From the NCBI RefSeq assembly GCF_029906345.1, contig NZ_JARYGY010000010.1, positions 124,001 through 188,000 of the forward strand: a DNA stretch of 64,000 nucleotides, written 5' to 3'. Below are positions 9,010-18,692 of the stretch, in pieces. This DNA comes from Aquimarina mycalae (GTDB lineage Bacteria > Bacteroidota > Bacteroidia > Flavobacteriales > Flavobacteriaceae). A program made the position numbers and the translations under genes. The notes under the pieces are model-generated. The model saw only the letters and a list, made by a program, of their open reading frames with translations. It did no database searches and was not told where the DNA came from. Each line of letters begins with the position of its first letter. Within the stretch, counting starts at the first letter, position 1.

Positions 9010-11379
9010 TTATTCTGTTTTAAGACTATTTGTTGGATTGGCAATTGCAGCTTTAATAGTTTGAAAACTCACTGTCGCCAATGCAACTATTATAGAAATA
9101 CATCCAGCTGCTGCAAAAACAAACCAGTGAATTTCTATTCTATAAGCGAAATTCTGAAGCCAATTATTAAGAACTATCCACGCTATTGGTATAGCAATAA
9201 GAATGGAAATAAAAATCAACTTAAGAAAATCTTTGGATATTAACATAATAATATTTGACACACTAGCACCTAAAACTTTTCGAACTCCTATTTCTTTATA
9301 TCGTTGTCTAATGTTGAATGTAACTAAACCAAATAACCCCATACAGGATATAATAATTGCAATTGACCCAAAATATCTAAACAATTTAACAACTCTATTT
9401 TCTGCTTCATAAAATGTTTGATAATCTGAATCTAAAAACCTAAAATTAAAAGGAAGTCCAAAATTAAATTCTTTATGAAAATTTTCTAATGCTGCCAGAG
9501 TTTCTCTCTCAGTTCCTGATTTGATTTTAACTAATATTTCATCTCCTTTATCCGAAATTTTCATAAAAAGAGGATTCATTTTTTGATATAATGATTGAAA
9601 ATGAAAATCATTTACAACGCCAATAATTTGTACATCAGACCCCCAGATTTTTATTGATTTTCCTATGGGATTTTTTAAACCCATTTCGTTAATAGCAGTC
9701 TCGTTTACTATTATTTTTTGTTTTTCATTGCTATAATTTTTTGAAAAAGAGCGCCCTTCTTTTAATTTTATTTCTAGCAATTCAATAAAGTCATAGTTCG
9801 CAAGGATATATTTAAAAGGGGTATTGTTAGAAGGTTCTTTTCCATTCCATATCACATTTCTGGTATTGGTGCTATTATCAGTTAAATGATTAAGTACTGC
9901 ACTTGAAGCACCTGTAACTCCTGAAATATTGCGAACTTCTTTAAGAAATGTTTCCGTATTGGATTTTAACTTTCCATCTTTTTTTAAAACCAAAACTTGA
10001 TCTTTGTTATATCCTAATTCTTTGTTTTGAATTAGATTAATTTGATTGGTAATGATAACAACAGAAATTATTAGAAAAATGGATACAGTAAATTGAAATA
10101 TTACTAAACCTTGACGAATTCTCTTTTCATTTCCTTTAGTTGTAATTTTTCCTTTTAGTAGGGTAGTAGTCTTGAAATTAGAAAGATAAATAGAGGGATA
10201 GATGCCTGATATAATACCAGTCATGCACGTAGTTCCAATGATTAATAAAAACATCTCCAGACTAAACTGTAGATTTATGTTTTTGTTTACGACTAGATTG
10301 AAGTACGGTAGTATAATTATTACTATTATAAAAGCTAATATGAGTGCTAAAAATGAAGTCAAAACTGATTCTCCGATAAATTGAATAATTAGTCCTTTCT
10401 TTTCAATTCCTAAAACTTTTTTAACTCCAATTTCTTTTACTCTATTAATTGCTTGGGACGTAGATAAATTAGTAAAATTAATCGCGGCAATTATTAAAAT
10501 GAAAAATGCTATTAAAACGAAAAGTTTTATATAGTTAATCCGCCCACCAGATTGGACGCCATTTTCATAGGTGTTATAAAGGTATTTGTCAGAGAATTTT
10601 CGAACGAAAACCGAATTAAGATTATCGGATTTTGATTTTTCTTTGATTAATGCAGTTAGTTGACTATTGAAATTATTGAGATTGGAGTTTTGATTTACAG
10701 AAACATACGTAAATGGCTCATTAGATTCCCAGGAATTTATAGCTGGTAGTTTTTCCATTAAATGACTAAATGAAAATACTGCGTTAAATTTAAGTGTAGA
10801 GTTTTCTGGAACTTCTTCGAAAACACCAGTCACAATATAAAGTCCGCTTACTTCTTGTTGATCGAATTCTATAGTTTTACCAATACTATTTTCTACAGAA
10901 TTAAAAATTCGTTTAGCTAATTTCTCAGATAATACTACATTATTTGGATTTTGTAATACATCATTTCGTTCCCCCTGTATTAAATTAAAAGAAAACATAT
11001 TAAAGAAATCTTGTCCCGCAAAAATTTCATTTGTCCGGATACTAGAATTATCTTTTCTACTAACAATGCCTTTGCTACCAAAAGAATAAACATTGGTTGC
11101 ATAAGTAGTATTTGCAATTTTATCTTTTATTTCTTTTGCCAGAGGAGCAGGAGTCCACTCCGAAGTAAAGATGTCATTCCCATTTTTAAAGTTTTGTAAA
11201 ACCTGAAAAATTTGCTCTTCATTTTTATGAAATTTATCTATAGAATATTCGTCGTTAACCCAAAGAATAACTAAAATGATAGAGGTAAACGCAGCAGATA
11301 AGCCTATACTATTAATTAGAAAGTTTCTATTAAATTTTTTAAAATTTCTAAAACTGGTATTTATAAAGTATCTAAACAT
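9010..11379 (-). CDS. Double-FtsX ABC permease, array member 7 (operon-distal)
   Basis: 789 residues. TM1 is about 22-42, a MacB-type periplasmic domain 45-275, and a first FtsX core about 284-400 with coupling motif EIGVKKVLG. TM5 is about 425-445, followed by a second periplasmic domain and a final FtsX core from about 670 with EIGVRKVLGAS. The C-terminus is NPTNSLKTE. It is the most divergent of the seven by eye: the N-terminus is MFRYFINTSF rather than MIRNYIKIAW, and only 6 bp separate it from the upstream permease, without the leader motif found at the other junctions. It lies next to the GIN protein and the second ATPase, its most likely partners. Substrate unknown. Confidence 0.9.
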   Translation of the reverse strand: MFRYFINTSFRNFKKFNRNFLINSIGLSAAFTSIILVILWVNDEYSIDKFHKNEEQIFQVLQNFKNGNDIFTSEWTPAPLAKEIKDKIANTTYATNVYSFGSKGIVSRKDNSSIRTNEIFAGQDFFNMFSFNLIQGERNDVLQNPNNVVLSEKLAKRIFNSVENSIGKTIEFDQQEVSGLYIVTGVFEEVPENSTLKFNAVFSFSHLMEKLPAINSWESNEPFTYVSVNQNSNLNNFNSQLTALIKEKSKSDNLNSVFVRKFSDKYLYNTYENGVQSGGRINYIKLFVLIAFFILIIAAINFTNLSTSQAINRVKEIGVKKVLGIEKKGLIIQFIGESVLTSFLALILAFIIVIIILPYFNLVVNKNINLQFSLEMFLLIIGTTCMTGIISGIYPSIYLSNFKTTTLLKGKITTKGNEKRIRQGLVIFQFTVSIFLIISVVIITNQINLIQNKELGYNKDQVLVLKKDGKLKSNTETFLKEVRNISGVTGASSAVLNHLTDNSTNTRNVIWNGKEPSNNTPFKYILANYDFIELLEIKLKEGRSFSKNYSNEKQKIIVNETAINEMGLKNPIGKSIKIWGSDVQIIGVVNDFHFQSLYQKMNPLFMKISDKGDEILVKIKSGTERETLAALENFHKEFNFGLPFNFRFLDSDYQTFYEAENRVVKLFRYFGSIAIIISCMGLFGLVTFNIRQRYKEIGVRKVLGASVSNIIMLISKDFLKLIFISILIAIPIAWIVLNNWLQNFAYRIEIHWFVFAAAGCISIIVALATVSFQTIKAAIANPTNSLKTE

Positions 11380-11385
11380 ACTATT

Positions 11386-13737
11386 TTATTCTGTTTTAAG
11401 ACTATCTACAGGATTAGCAATTGCTGCTTTTACTGCCTGAAAACTAACGGTTGTCATTGCAATAAGTATTGCGATACTACCTGCTACGATAAAAATCCAC
11501 CAATTGATTTCTATTCGATACGCAAAATCCTGAAGCCAGTTATTCATAGTCAACCAGGCTATAGGGATAGCAATAAGAATGGAAATAATCACTAGCTTAA
11601 GAAAATCCTTGGATAATAATTTCACAATAGCAGGTATACTAGCCCCTAAAACCTTGCGAACCCCAATTTCTTTACTACGTTGCTCCGCGGTATATGCTGC
11701 TAAACCAAAAAGACCTAGACAAGAAATAAGTATTGCCAGTATTGCGAAAATTTGAGAAAGCTTACCTACAAGTTGTTCACTTTTAAATTTAGCATCAAAG
11801 GCTTCGTCTATAAATGTATATTCAAAAGGAAATGCGGGGTTGTTCTTTTTCATAACTGTTTCAATTTTAGAAATAGCCTCGCTAGTAGATACTTGAGAAT
11901 CTGTTTTTATATATAAATGTCTTGCATAATTATGATAATTAAAAAACATAACAGGATCACTTGCTTCATACATATCTCCGTATAAATAGTCTTTAACAAC
12001 TCCGACTACAGTATAGGTGTCGCCTCTTCGTATTTGTTTACCTATAGCGCTTCCACCACCCATTAATTTAGCAAAAGATTCAGTTATTAAAACACTACTA
12101 CTATCCTTAGCAATACTTTGTGTAAAACCTCTCCCTTCTTTAAGTTGCATTCCAGTAGTATTTAAAAAATCAGCACTTACATATCTAAAAGAGATTAGAA
12201 TTTCTTCTGTATTTGTTCCTCCATCCCAAGTTAAGCCAGAACCATTATTGCCACCTGATAACAATTGAGAATTACTTAAGGCTGTATGTTTAACAGCTCC
12301 TGTATTGATCAAATCATTTTTGATAATAGAGAATTTATCAATGATATTGCCATTAACCCTCATGGATATTAACCTATCTTTTTCATAACCAAGTTCTCTG
12401 TTTTTTACATGCTGAATTTGTTGATATACTAATATGGTACTAATTATAAAAACTATGGAAATAGTAAATTGACCTATAACAAGACCTTTACGAATTAATG
12501 ATGCAGATGCACTTGTAGATTTTATTCCTTTTAGAACCTCTACAGGTTTAAAGGATGATAAATAGAATGCAGGATACAAACCAGCAAAAGCACCACAAAG
12601 TAACGTAATACTTAATAATGAAATAAGATGTAATGGGTTTGTTAACCCTAACTCCAAGTTCTTTTCTATTAGAATATTGAACTGAGGTAATATTAGAAAT
12701 AGTAATAACACACTTACTATAGAGGCAAAAAATGCCATCATTAACGCTTCAGAAATAAACTGAGTCATCAATCGCGAACGACTGGATCCCATGGCTTTAC
12801 GCACACCAACCTCGTTTGCTCTTTTTTCGCTTCGAGCTGTTGATAGATTCATAAAATTAATGCAGGCAATCAATAATATTATAATGGCAATCGCAGAAAA
12901 TAAGCGTACATATGTAATTCTCCCGCCGATATTTTTACCATCTTTAAATTTTGCTCTTAAATGCCAATTTTTGATGGAGTGTAAAAAGGCATAAGTATCA
13001 GAATTATTACTTTTTTCTTTAATGATTTTTCGGACACGAGCATCTACTGCTTCAAAATCAGCCTCTGGAGATAATTCAACAAAAGTATCCGAAAAATTAC
13101 TGCCATATTCAGTCATCCATTCTGCACCATCTCGATAGCGCTCAAAAGGAGCTATCCAATCAAAAGGATAAGAAACATTTTCTGGTATATCTTCAATAAC
13201 ACCAGTAATTAAGTAATTATCTTTATTACTCAACTTTACAATTTTCCCAAGTACTTTTGTGTTTTCTCCAAAGAGCTCTGATGCTGTAGATTTAGTAAGT
13301 ACAATTGCTTCTGGGTTAGTAAAGGCATCTTTCGCATTGCCTTCGATAAACTTTAGATTAAAGATTTCTAAAAAATCAGCATCCGCATATCGACCACTTC
13401 TATTGATTGCATTATCTCCAACTGTAAAAAGTCGTTCTTCATAACTTGATCGTGTTGCTCTGATTACACCTGGGATTTCATCTTTCATAGCTTGCGCCAA
13501 CGGACCAGGTGTAGAATTGAATGTTCGCCATTCTCCTTCATAGTTTTGGTTAGTAGGAACATAATAGACTTGATCTTGTTTTTCAAAATAATTATTAAAA
13601 CTAATTTCATCTTCTACCCAGAGGAAGATTAAACTAGCACAAGTAATCCCAATAGCTAACCCAAAAATGTTTAAGAAACTATACCCTTTGTTTTTTAGTA
13701 AACTTCGGAAAGCTATTTTTATATAATTCCGTATCAT
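11386..13737 (-). CDS. Double-FtsX ABC permease, array member 6
   Basis: 783 residues with N-terminus MIRNYIKIAFRSLLKNKGYS. Two FtsX cores carry the coupling motifs EVGVRKAMGSS (about residue 315) and EIGVRKVLGAS (about 705). Large extracytoplasmic MacB-like domains precede each core, with a fifth helix between them. The C-terminal signature is NPVDSLKTE. The late core is nearly identical in pattern to that of the operon-distal permease (LLSKDFLKLVIISILIAIPI), suggesting a recent shared ancestor. Members of this family move lipoproteins, peptides or macrolides through mechanotransmission with an adaptor; the substrate cannot be read here. Confidence 0.92.
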   Translation of the reverse strand: MIRNYIKIAFRSLLKNKGYSFLNIFGLAIGITCASLIFLWVEDEISFNNYFEKQDQVYYVPTNQNYEGEWRTFNSTPGPLAQAMKDEIPGVIRATRSSYEERLFTVGDNAINRSGRYADADFLEIFNLKFIEGNAKDAFTNPEAIVLTKSTASELFGENTKVLGKIVKLSNKDNYLITGVIEDIPENVSYPFDWIAPFERYRDGAEWMTEYGSNFSDTFVELSPEADFEAVDARVRKIIKEKSNNSDTYAFLHSIKNWHLRAKFKDGKNIGGRITYVRLFSAIAIIILLIACINFMNLSTARSEKRANEVGVRKAMGSSRSRLMTQFISEALMMAFFASIVSVLLLFLILPQFNILIEKNLELGLTNPLHLISLLSITLLCGAFAGLYPAFYLSSFKPVEVLKGIKSTSASASLIRKGLVIGQFTISIVFIISTILVYQQIQHVKNRELGYEKDRLISMRVNGNIIDKFSIIKNDLINTGAVKHTALSNSQLLSGGNNGSGLTWDGGTNTEEILISFRYVSADFLNTTGMQLKEGRGFTQSIAKDSSSVLITESFAKLMGGGSAIGKQIRRGDTYTVVGVVKDYLYGDMYEASDPVMFFNYHNYARHLYIKTDSQVSTSEAISKIETVMKKNNPAFPFEYTFIDEAFDAKFKSEQLVGKLSQIFAILAILISCLGLFGLAAYTAEQRSKEIGVRKVLGASIPAIVKLLSKDFLKLVIISILIAIPIAWLTMNNWLQDFAYRIEINWWIFIVAGSIAILIAMTTVSFQAVKAAIANPVDSLKTE

Positions 13738-13742
13738 AATTG

Positions 13743-13760
13743 TTCGTTTTTTGATTGATT
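13743..13760 (-). repeat. Conserved permease leader motif, junction 6
   Basis: AATCAATCAAAAAACGAA on the minus strand, lying just before the start codon of the permease gene at 11386-13737. It matches exactly at five junctions of the array. Confidence 0.8.
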
Positions 13761-13765
13761 GATTT

Positions 13766-16213
13766 TTATTCTGTTCTTAAACTGTTTATTGGATTTGCAT
13801 TAGCTGCTTGAAGCGTTTTAATACTTATTATTAATAAAGCGAATAATATCATTAAGAATCCACTTAAGATGAATACCCAAAAACTAATATTCGTTTTATA
13901 TGCAAAATCTTGTAACCAATTATTGATTCCATACCAAGCAATTGGTGATGCTACTATAAAAGCAATACCGACTAAAATCAAAAACTCTTTACATAATAAT
14001 GAATTGATTTGTAGTAATGAAGCTCCTAAAACTTTACGAACACCGATCTCTTTAACACGTCTATTCGTAGTATAAATAACCAACCCCAAAAGCCCTAGAC
14101 AACTAATTAAAATAGATAAACCTGTAGCCCAATTCAATAGTTTTGAAACTTTTTGTTCCCTACTGTAAAATTTAGCTACAGTCTCATCCATAAAGTTGAT
14201 ACGATAATCTTCTATATCTTTATATACCTCTCCGTAAGTCGATTCAATTTTAGACAAAGTAGATTGTAAATCATCTATATTAGGGTTTTGAAAAGCAATA
14301 TGTACAGCTCGAAACCTACTAAAACTAGATCTGTCCCAATCGCCTCTTAATGCCATTGGATTTATTTCTGATTTTAAAGAACGTTGATGAAAATCTGCCA
14401 TAACACCAACAATAGGAACTGTGAAATCTCCAAAATCTATAACTTTACCTATAGCTTCTTCAGGTGTTTTAAAGCCATATATTTTTCTAGCAGCTTCATT
14501 AATAACCAATTCTTTAATTGTATCATTTCTATGTGTTCTGCCGGCTAATAACTCTAACTCAAAAAGTTGTGAATAATCGGTGTCTCCGAAAATGAATTGT
14601 AAATCTGATTGGATTTCTCTTTCACCATTGTTGTAGGTTGTAGTTGTTGTATTAGAAGAAAACGATGCTGGTGGAGCGCCACCTAAACTTATTTTTTTTA
14701 TTTGTGGAATACCCTTGAGTTTTTGTAGATACCGTTCCTTTTTTTCTAGTTGTTGTTCTCCTCTTGGGTTAGATACAGAGACTATAGCATCTGTTTTAAA
14801 TCCCATATCCTTACTTAATAAGTAATTAATTTGCTTACCTACTAATAGTGTGCCTATTATAAAAACCTGAGCGATAGTAAATTGAAAAATGGTAAGAAAC
14901 TTTCTCAGCCCTACTTTTTTTTCACCTACAGCTAAGTGATTTTTTAATACCGTGATTGTATTAAATTTGGATAATATTAGAGCTGGATAAAACCCAGATA
15001 ATATTGTAACTAGAATAAGAAGGATTACTATTCCGATTATAATTATTGGATTACCAAATAGTTGAAAATCTAAATCTTCTGCTACAAAATCCGAGAATAT
15101 ATCTATAAGCCATTGTGATAGTATTAATGATAAAATAGCAGAAAACATGACCAATAAAAAAGTCTCTCCCATAAATTGAGCAATTAATTGTTTTTTAGAA
15201 CTACCTAATGTTTTTCTAATCCCAATTTCTTTAGCTCGTTGAGTTGCTTGTGCTGTATTTAGATTAATAAAATTTATACAACCTAATAATAATAAGAACA
15301 AAGCCACCAAAGCTAAATTTTGTAGCAAAGGCTTACTAGCTTGCGCTTGCTCCCAATCATAAATACCATAATTCTCATTAAAATGAATATCATTTAGTGG
15401 TTGTAGTCTAAATTTTTTGGATTGCCCATGATTACGAGAGTATTCATCTAAATGTTTCTGGGCTAAGGCATCAAACTCTTCTTGTATTTTCTCAAAGTTG
15501 GCATTCTGGTTTACTTTAACAAATAACTGTGAACTTGAATTAGTAGAGTTCCAGTTTTTATTAATAAAATTACCCCTTACTCTTGTTTTTAAAAGTGTCG
15601 GACTGGAAACAAATTCTTCAAAAATAAAATCTGTTCGTTCCTTGAAATTTTCTACAATAGCAGTTACTTTAATATGTAAAGAATCATTATAAACTAAAGT
15701 TTTGCCTACTATTTCATCGGCAGAAAGTTCTGGGAAATAATCAGCTGCTCTGGATTGTGTAAGTACAACGTTGTTGGGGCTTGATAACGCCGTTGCTTTA
15801 TTACCTGCTAGAAATTTATATTGAAATATATCGAAATAATCTTTGTCTGTGAAAATGACATTTTTTGGCCATTTTATCTTGATTTCCTTTTCCTTATTTT
15901 CAACCTTGGTTGGTCTTTCTATATAAAAACCACTTACTTTTTCAAAATTAGAATTTTCTTTTATAGCATCTTCCAAAGCTACAGTAACACCCGAATTATA
16001 AAATGTTCCTTCTGGGCTATAAAAGTCCGAAACTACCCTGTAAATCCGATCCCCATCTTTATGAAATGTGTCAAAACTATAATCATAATAGACCATTAGA
16101 CCAATAACGAATGAGGCGCTTAAACCTATGGTAAGACCAATGATATTGATAAAAGAAAATATTTTTCTTTTCTGTAAATTTCTCCATGCTATTTTGAAAT
16201 AATTCCAAATCAT
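13766..16213 (-). CDS. Double-FtsX ABC permease, array member 5
   Basis: 815 residues, the longest of the seven, starting MIWNYFKIAWRNLQKRKIFS. The coupling motifs are EIGIRKTLGSS in the first FtsX core and EIGVRKVLGAS in the second. Both extracytoplasmic domains are present. The second core reads CKEFLILVGIAFIVASPIAW where neighbours have KDFL. The C-terminus is NPINSLRTE. No frameshift or internal stop is seen, so the gene looks functional. It is 28 bp downstream of the next permease stop across a leader-motif spacer, consistent with one polycistronic message. Confidence 0.92.
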   Translation of the reverse strand: MIWNYFKIAWRNLQKRKIFSFINIIGLTIGLSASFVIGLMVYYDYSFDTFHKDGDRIYRVVSDFYSPEGTFYNSGVTVALEDAIKENSNFEKVSGFYIERPTKVENKEKEIKIKWPKNVIFTDKDYFDIFQYKFLAGNKATALSSPNNVVLTQSRAADYFPELSADEIVGKTLVYNDSLHIKVTAIVENFKERTDFIFEEFVSSPTLLKTRVRGNFINKNWNSTNSSSQLFVKVNQNANFEKIQEEFDALAQKHLDEYSRNHGQSKKFRLQPLNDIHFNENYGIYDWEQAQASKPLLQNLALVALFLLLLGCINFINLNTAQATQRAKEIGIRKTLGSSKKQLIAQFMGETFLLVMFSAILSLILSQWLIDIFSDFVAEDLDFQLFGNPIIIIGIVILLILVTILSGFYPALILSKFNTITVLKNHLAVGEKKVGLRKFLTIFQFTIAQVFIIGTLLVGKQINYLLSKDMGFKTDAIVSVSNPRGEQQLEKKERYLQKLKGIPQIKKISLGGAPPASFSSNTTTTTYNNGEREIQSDLQFIFGDTDYSQLFELELLAGRTHRNDTIKELVINEAARKIYGFKTPEEAIGKVIDFGDFTVPIVGVMADFHQRSLKSEINPMALRGDWDRSSFSRFRAVHIAFQNPNIDDLQSTLSKIESTYGEVYKDIEDYRINFMDETVAKFYSREQKVSKLLNWATGLSILISCLGLLGLVIYTTNRRVKEIGVRKVLGASLLQINSLLCKEFLILVGIAFIVASPIAWYGINNWLQDFAYKTNISFWVFILSGFLMILFALLIISIKTLQAANANPINSLRTE

Positions 16214-16218
16214 GATTG

Positions 16219-16236
16219 TTCGTTTTTTGATTGATT
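16219..16236 (-). repeat. Conserved permease leader motif, junction 5
   Basis: AATCAATCAAAAAACGAA on the minus strand, ending a few bases before the start codon of the permease gene at 13766-16213. Confidence 0.8.
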
Positions 16237-16239
16237 TAT

Positions 16240-18669
16240 TTATTCTGATTTTAAACTATCTATGGGATTCACCAATCCTGCTTTAATAGTGTGATAGCTG
16301 ATTGTTATCATTGTTATTAAGATCGCTAGTATGCCACTTAACGCAAATACTTCCCATGAAATAGAAATTTTATATGCATAATCCTGAAGCCAATTATCCA
16401 TAATAAAAAAGGATATTGGTATTGCAATAATTATAGATATTACTACTAAAATTAAAAAGTGCGTCGTAAGTAGTTTAAAAAGGTTATGTAAAGAAGCACC
16501 CAATACTTTACGTATACTCAACTCTTTTTTACGTTGTTCTACTAAAAAGGCAGATAATGCAAACAACCCTAAACAAGCTACAAAAATTGATAGTATAGCA
16601 AAACTTACTATCAATTTTCGCATACGTTCTACATTGGCATACATATTAGCATAAGACTCATCCATAAATGTATATCTAAAATCAAGATTAGGAACAAATG
16701 CTTTCCAAGTATGTTCGATAGAAGCCAGAGTTTCTGGAATATTATCTGTATTTATTTTTATAGAAGTTATCGTAGTTTCATTGCCATAGAACATAGCAAT
16801 CGAGCCAACTTCCTGTTGTAAAGATTCGAAATTAAAATCCTCTACAACACCGATAATGGTATATGTACGACTTCCTCGAAGTATTTTTTTACCTAAAGGA
16901 TTCTGCATTCCAAATTTTTCGGCTAATGTTTGGTTAATGATTACGGATTCGTTTTCTGTAGCTCGGTTTTTATCAAAGTTTCTACCTGTGTTAAGGTGCA
17001 TTCCAAAAGTATCTAAATACCCCTCATCGATAATCCATGCCTGAGAGGGTACTCCATCTGCATTCATAACTTCTTTATTGTAAAAAGTGTTGCCATTACG
17101 TTTTGTTCCTTTAATAGGTAGATAATCACTATTGCTAATTTGGGTTACTCCTTGGATTTGCTTGATTTCATTGGTAAAAGTTGTTAAGCGATCTCCTAAC
17201 ATATTTACACCATGAATTTGAAGTACTTGATCTTTTTCAAATCCTATTTCTTTATTCAGAATAAAATCCATTTGATTATTGATAATCAAAGTACTTACTA
17301 TTAATATAATAGAAATAGTAAACTGAAACACTACCAAACTACTCCTTAAACCAGACGATTTAGCTCCTTTACTAAGTGCTCCTTTTAATACATTAATTGG
17401 TGCAAATTTAGAAAGATAAAGTGCTGGATAAATACCAGCTAACATCCCGATGAATAATGCTGTTAATAGTATGGAAGGTATAAAATACCAAGTACTCCAA
17501 GGTAATGTTAACAATTTACCTGAAATGGAATTGAAAAAAGATAAACCTAACATAGCGAGTACAATGCCAAAACCAAATGCAAGTATTGTGATGACCATGG
17601 ATTCTACTAAAAATTGTAGAATCAGTTTTTTTCTACCAGAACCAATTACTTTTCTAAGTCCTACTTCTTTTGCCCGATTTGCGGATTTTGCTGTAGATAG
17701 ATTTATGAAATTAATGCAGGCTATGATTAAAATAAAAAAAGCAATTGCACCAAATATCCACACGAATCTAATATCCCCATGTGTTTGACCATCATAGATG
17801 TTTTTAGAACGAAGATGAATATCGGCTAGTGGCTGTAAATCTAGATGAGATGTACGTAGTAATCGTTCGAACTTATCATAACCACCATTTTTGAATGCAG
17901 GAAGTATATAATTATTTAAAATTACTTGAGTCATTTTATCTTCAAAAGCAGCAATATTTGTAGCGGGTTTTAGTTGCAGGAAATTAAAATAATTATTCTG
18001 AGTCCATCGGGTTTGTTCACCTTCTCCAAATTCTACTCCCTTTAGAGTCAGTAAGAATTTGTAATTAAAATTTGATGCTTTTGGAAAATCCTTATATACG
18101 CCTGTTATTTTATAAGGTTCGGATTTATTTCCATTCAAATACATAACTTGACCTACAGCAGTACTATTTTTAAAATATTTCTTCGCTTTACTTTCTGAAA
18201 TAATGATAGTTAAGGGTTTAATAAGAGAGGAGGAAGCTTCTCCTTCTACCATCTCTAAATCAAAAATATCAACAATGGCTTGATCTGCATATGCAAAATG
18301 CTCTTCGTGGTATTGTGAAGGTAATTCATTAAGACTTATTTCATTGCTTCCTGCTCCATACATTAATTCATTATCTAACAACCTTCCTGCATTTTCTACT
18401 TCTTCAAATTCACGGTGAATCGTACTTGCCATGAGTGCAGAATGATGTGCTCCCCAACCTTCGATATCCTCAATTACTGCAAAATGTGTTAATCGATAAA
18501 TATTGTCACTATTTGGGATTTGTTTATCATAGTTAGTTTCGTCTATAATAAATAGTGTTATTAATAAACATGCTGCAACACCGATACTTAAGCCTACAAT
18601 ATTAATGGCACTAAAGACTTTATTTCTTAAGAGATTTCTCCACGCTATTTTAATATAATTCCTGATCAT
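16240..18669 (-). CDS. Double-FtsX ABC permease, array member 4
   Basis: 809 residues starting MIRNYIKIAWRNLLRNKVFS. The first FtsX core has EVGLRKVIGSG. The second has ELSIRKVLGAS, the only copy in which the Gly of EIG is Ser, a possible change at the surface that touches the ATPase. The C-terminal residues NPIDSLKSE also differ from the usual RTE ending. The second periplasmic region includes DYLPIKGTKRNGNTFYN, not seen in the others. These differences suggest this copy has specialised, but it remains a complete permease with eight predicted membrane helices. Confidence 0.92.
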   Translation of the reverse strand: MIRNYIKIAWRNLLRNKVFSAINIVGLSIGVAACLLITLFIIDETNYDKQIPNSDNIYRLTHFAVIEDIEGWGAHHSALMASTIHREFEEVENAGRLLDNELMYGAGSNEISLNELPSQYHEEHFAYADQAIVDIFDLEMVEGEASSSLIKPLTIIISESKAKKYFKNSTAVGQVMYLNGNKSEPYKITGVYKDFPKASNFNYKFLLTLKGVEFGEGEQTRWTQNNYFNFLQLKPATNIAAFEDKMTQVILNNYILPAFKNGGYDKFERLLRTSHLDLQPLADIHLRSKNIYDGQTHGDIRFVWIFGAIAFFILIIACINFINLSTAKSANRAKEVGLRKVIGSGRKKLILQFLVESMVITILAFGFGIVLAMLGLSFFNSISGKLLTLPWSTWYFIPSILLTALFIGMLAGIYPALYLSKFAPINVLKGALSKGAKSSGLRSSLVVFQFTISIILIVSTLIINNQMDFILNKEIGFEKDQVLQIHGVNMLGDRLTTFTNEIKQIQGVTQISNSDYLPIKGTKRNGNTFYNKEVMNADGVPSQAWIIDEGYLDTFGMHLNTGRNFDKNRATENESVIINQTLAEKFGMQNPLGKKILRGSRTYTIIGVVEDFNFESLQQEVGSIAMFYGNETTITSIKINTDNIPETLASIEHTWKAFVPNLDFRYTFMDESYANMYANVERMRKLIVSFAILSIFVACLGLFALSAFLVEQRKKELSIRKVLGASLHNLFKLLTTHFLILVVISIIIAIPISFFIMDNWLQDYAYKISISWEVFALSGILAILITMITISYHTIKAGLVNPIDSLKSE

Positions 18670-18674
18670 GACTA

Positions 18675-18692
18675 TTCGTTTTTTGATTGATT
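18675..18692 (-). repeat. Conserved permease leader motif, junction 4
   Basis: AATCAATCAAAAAACGAA on the minus strand. It occupies most of the 23-bp spacer before the permease gene at 16240-18669. Confidence 0.8.
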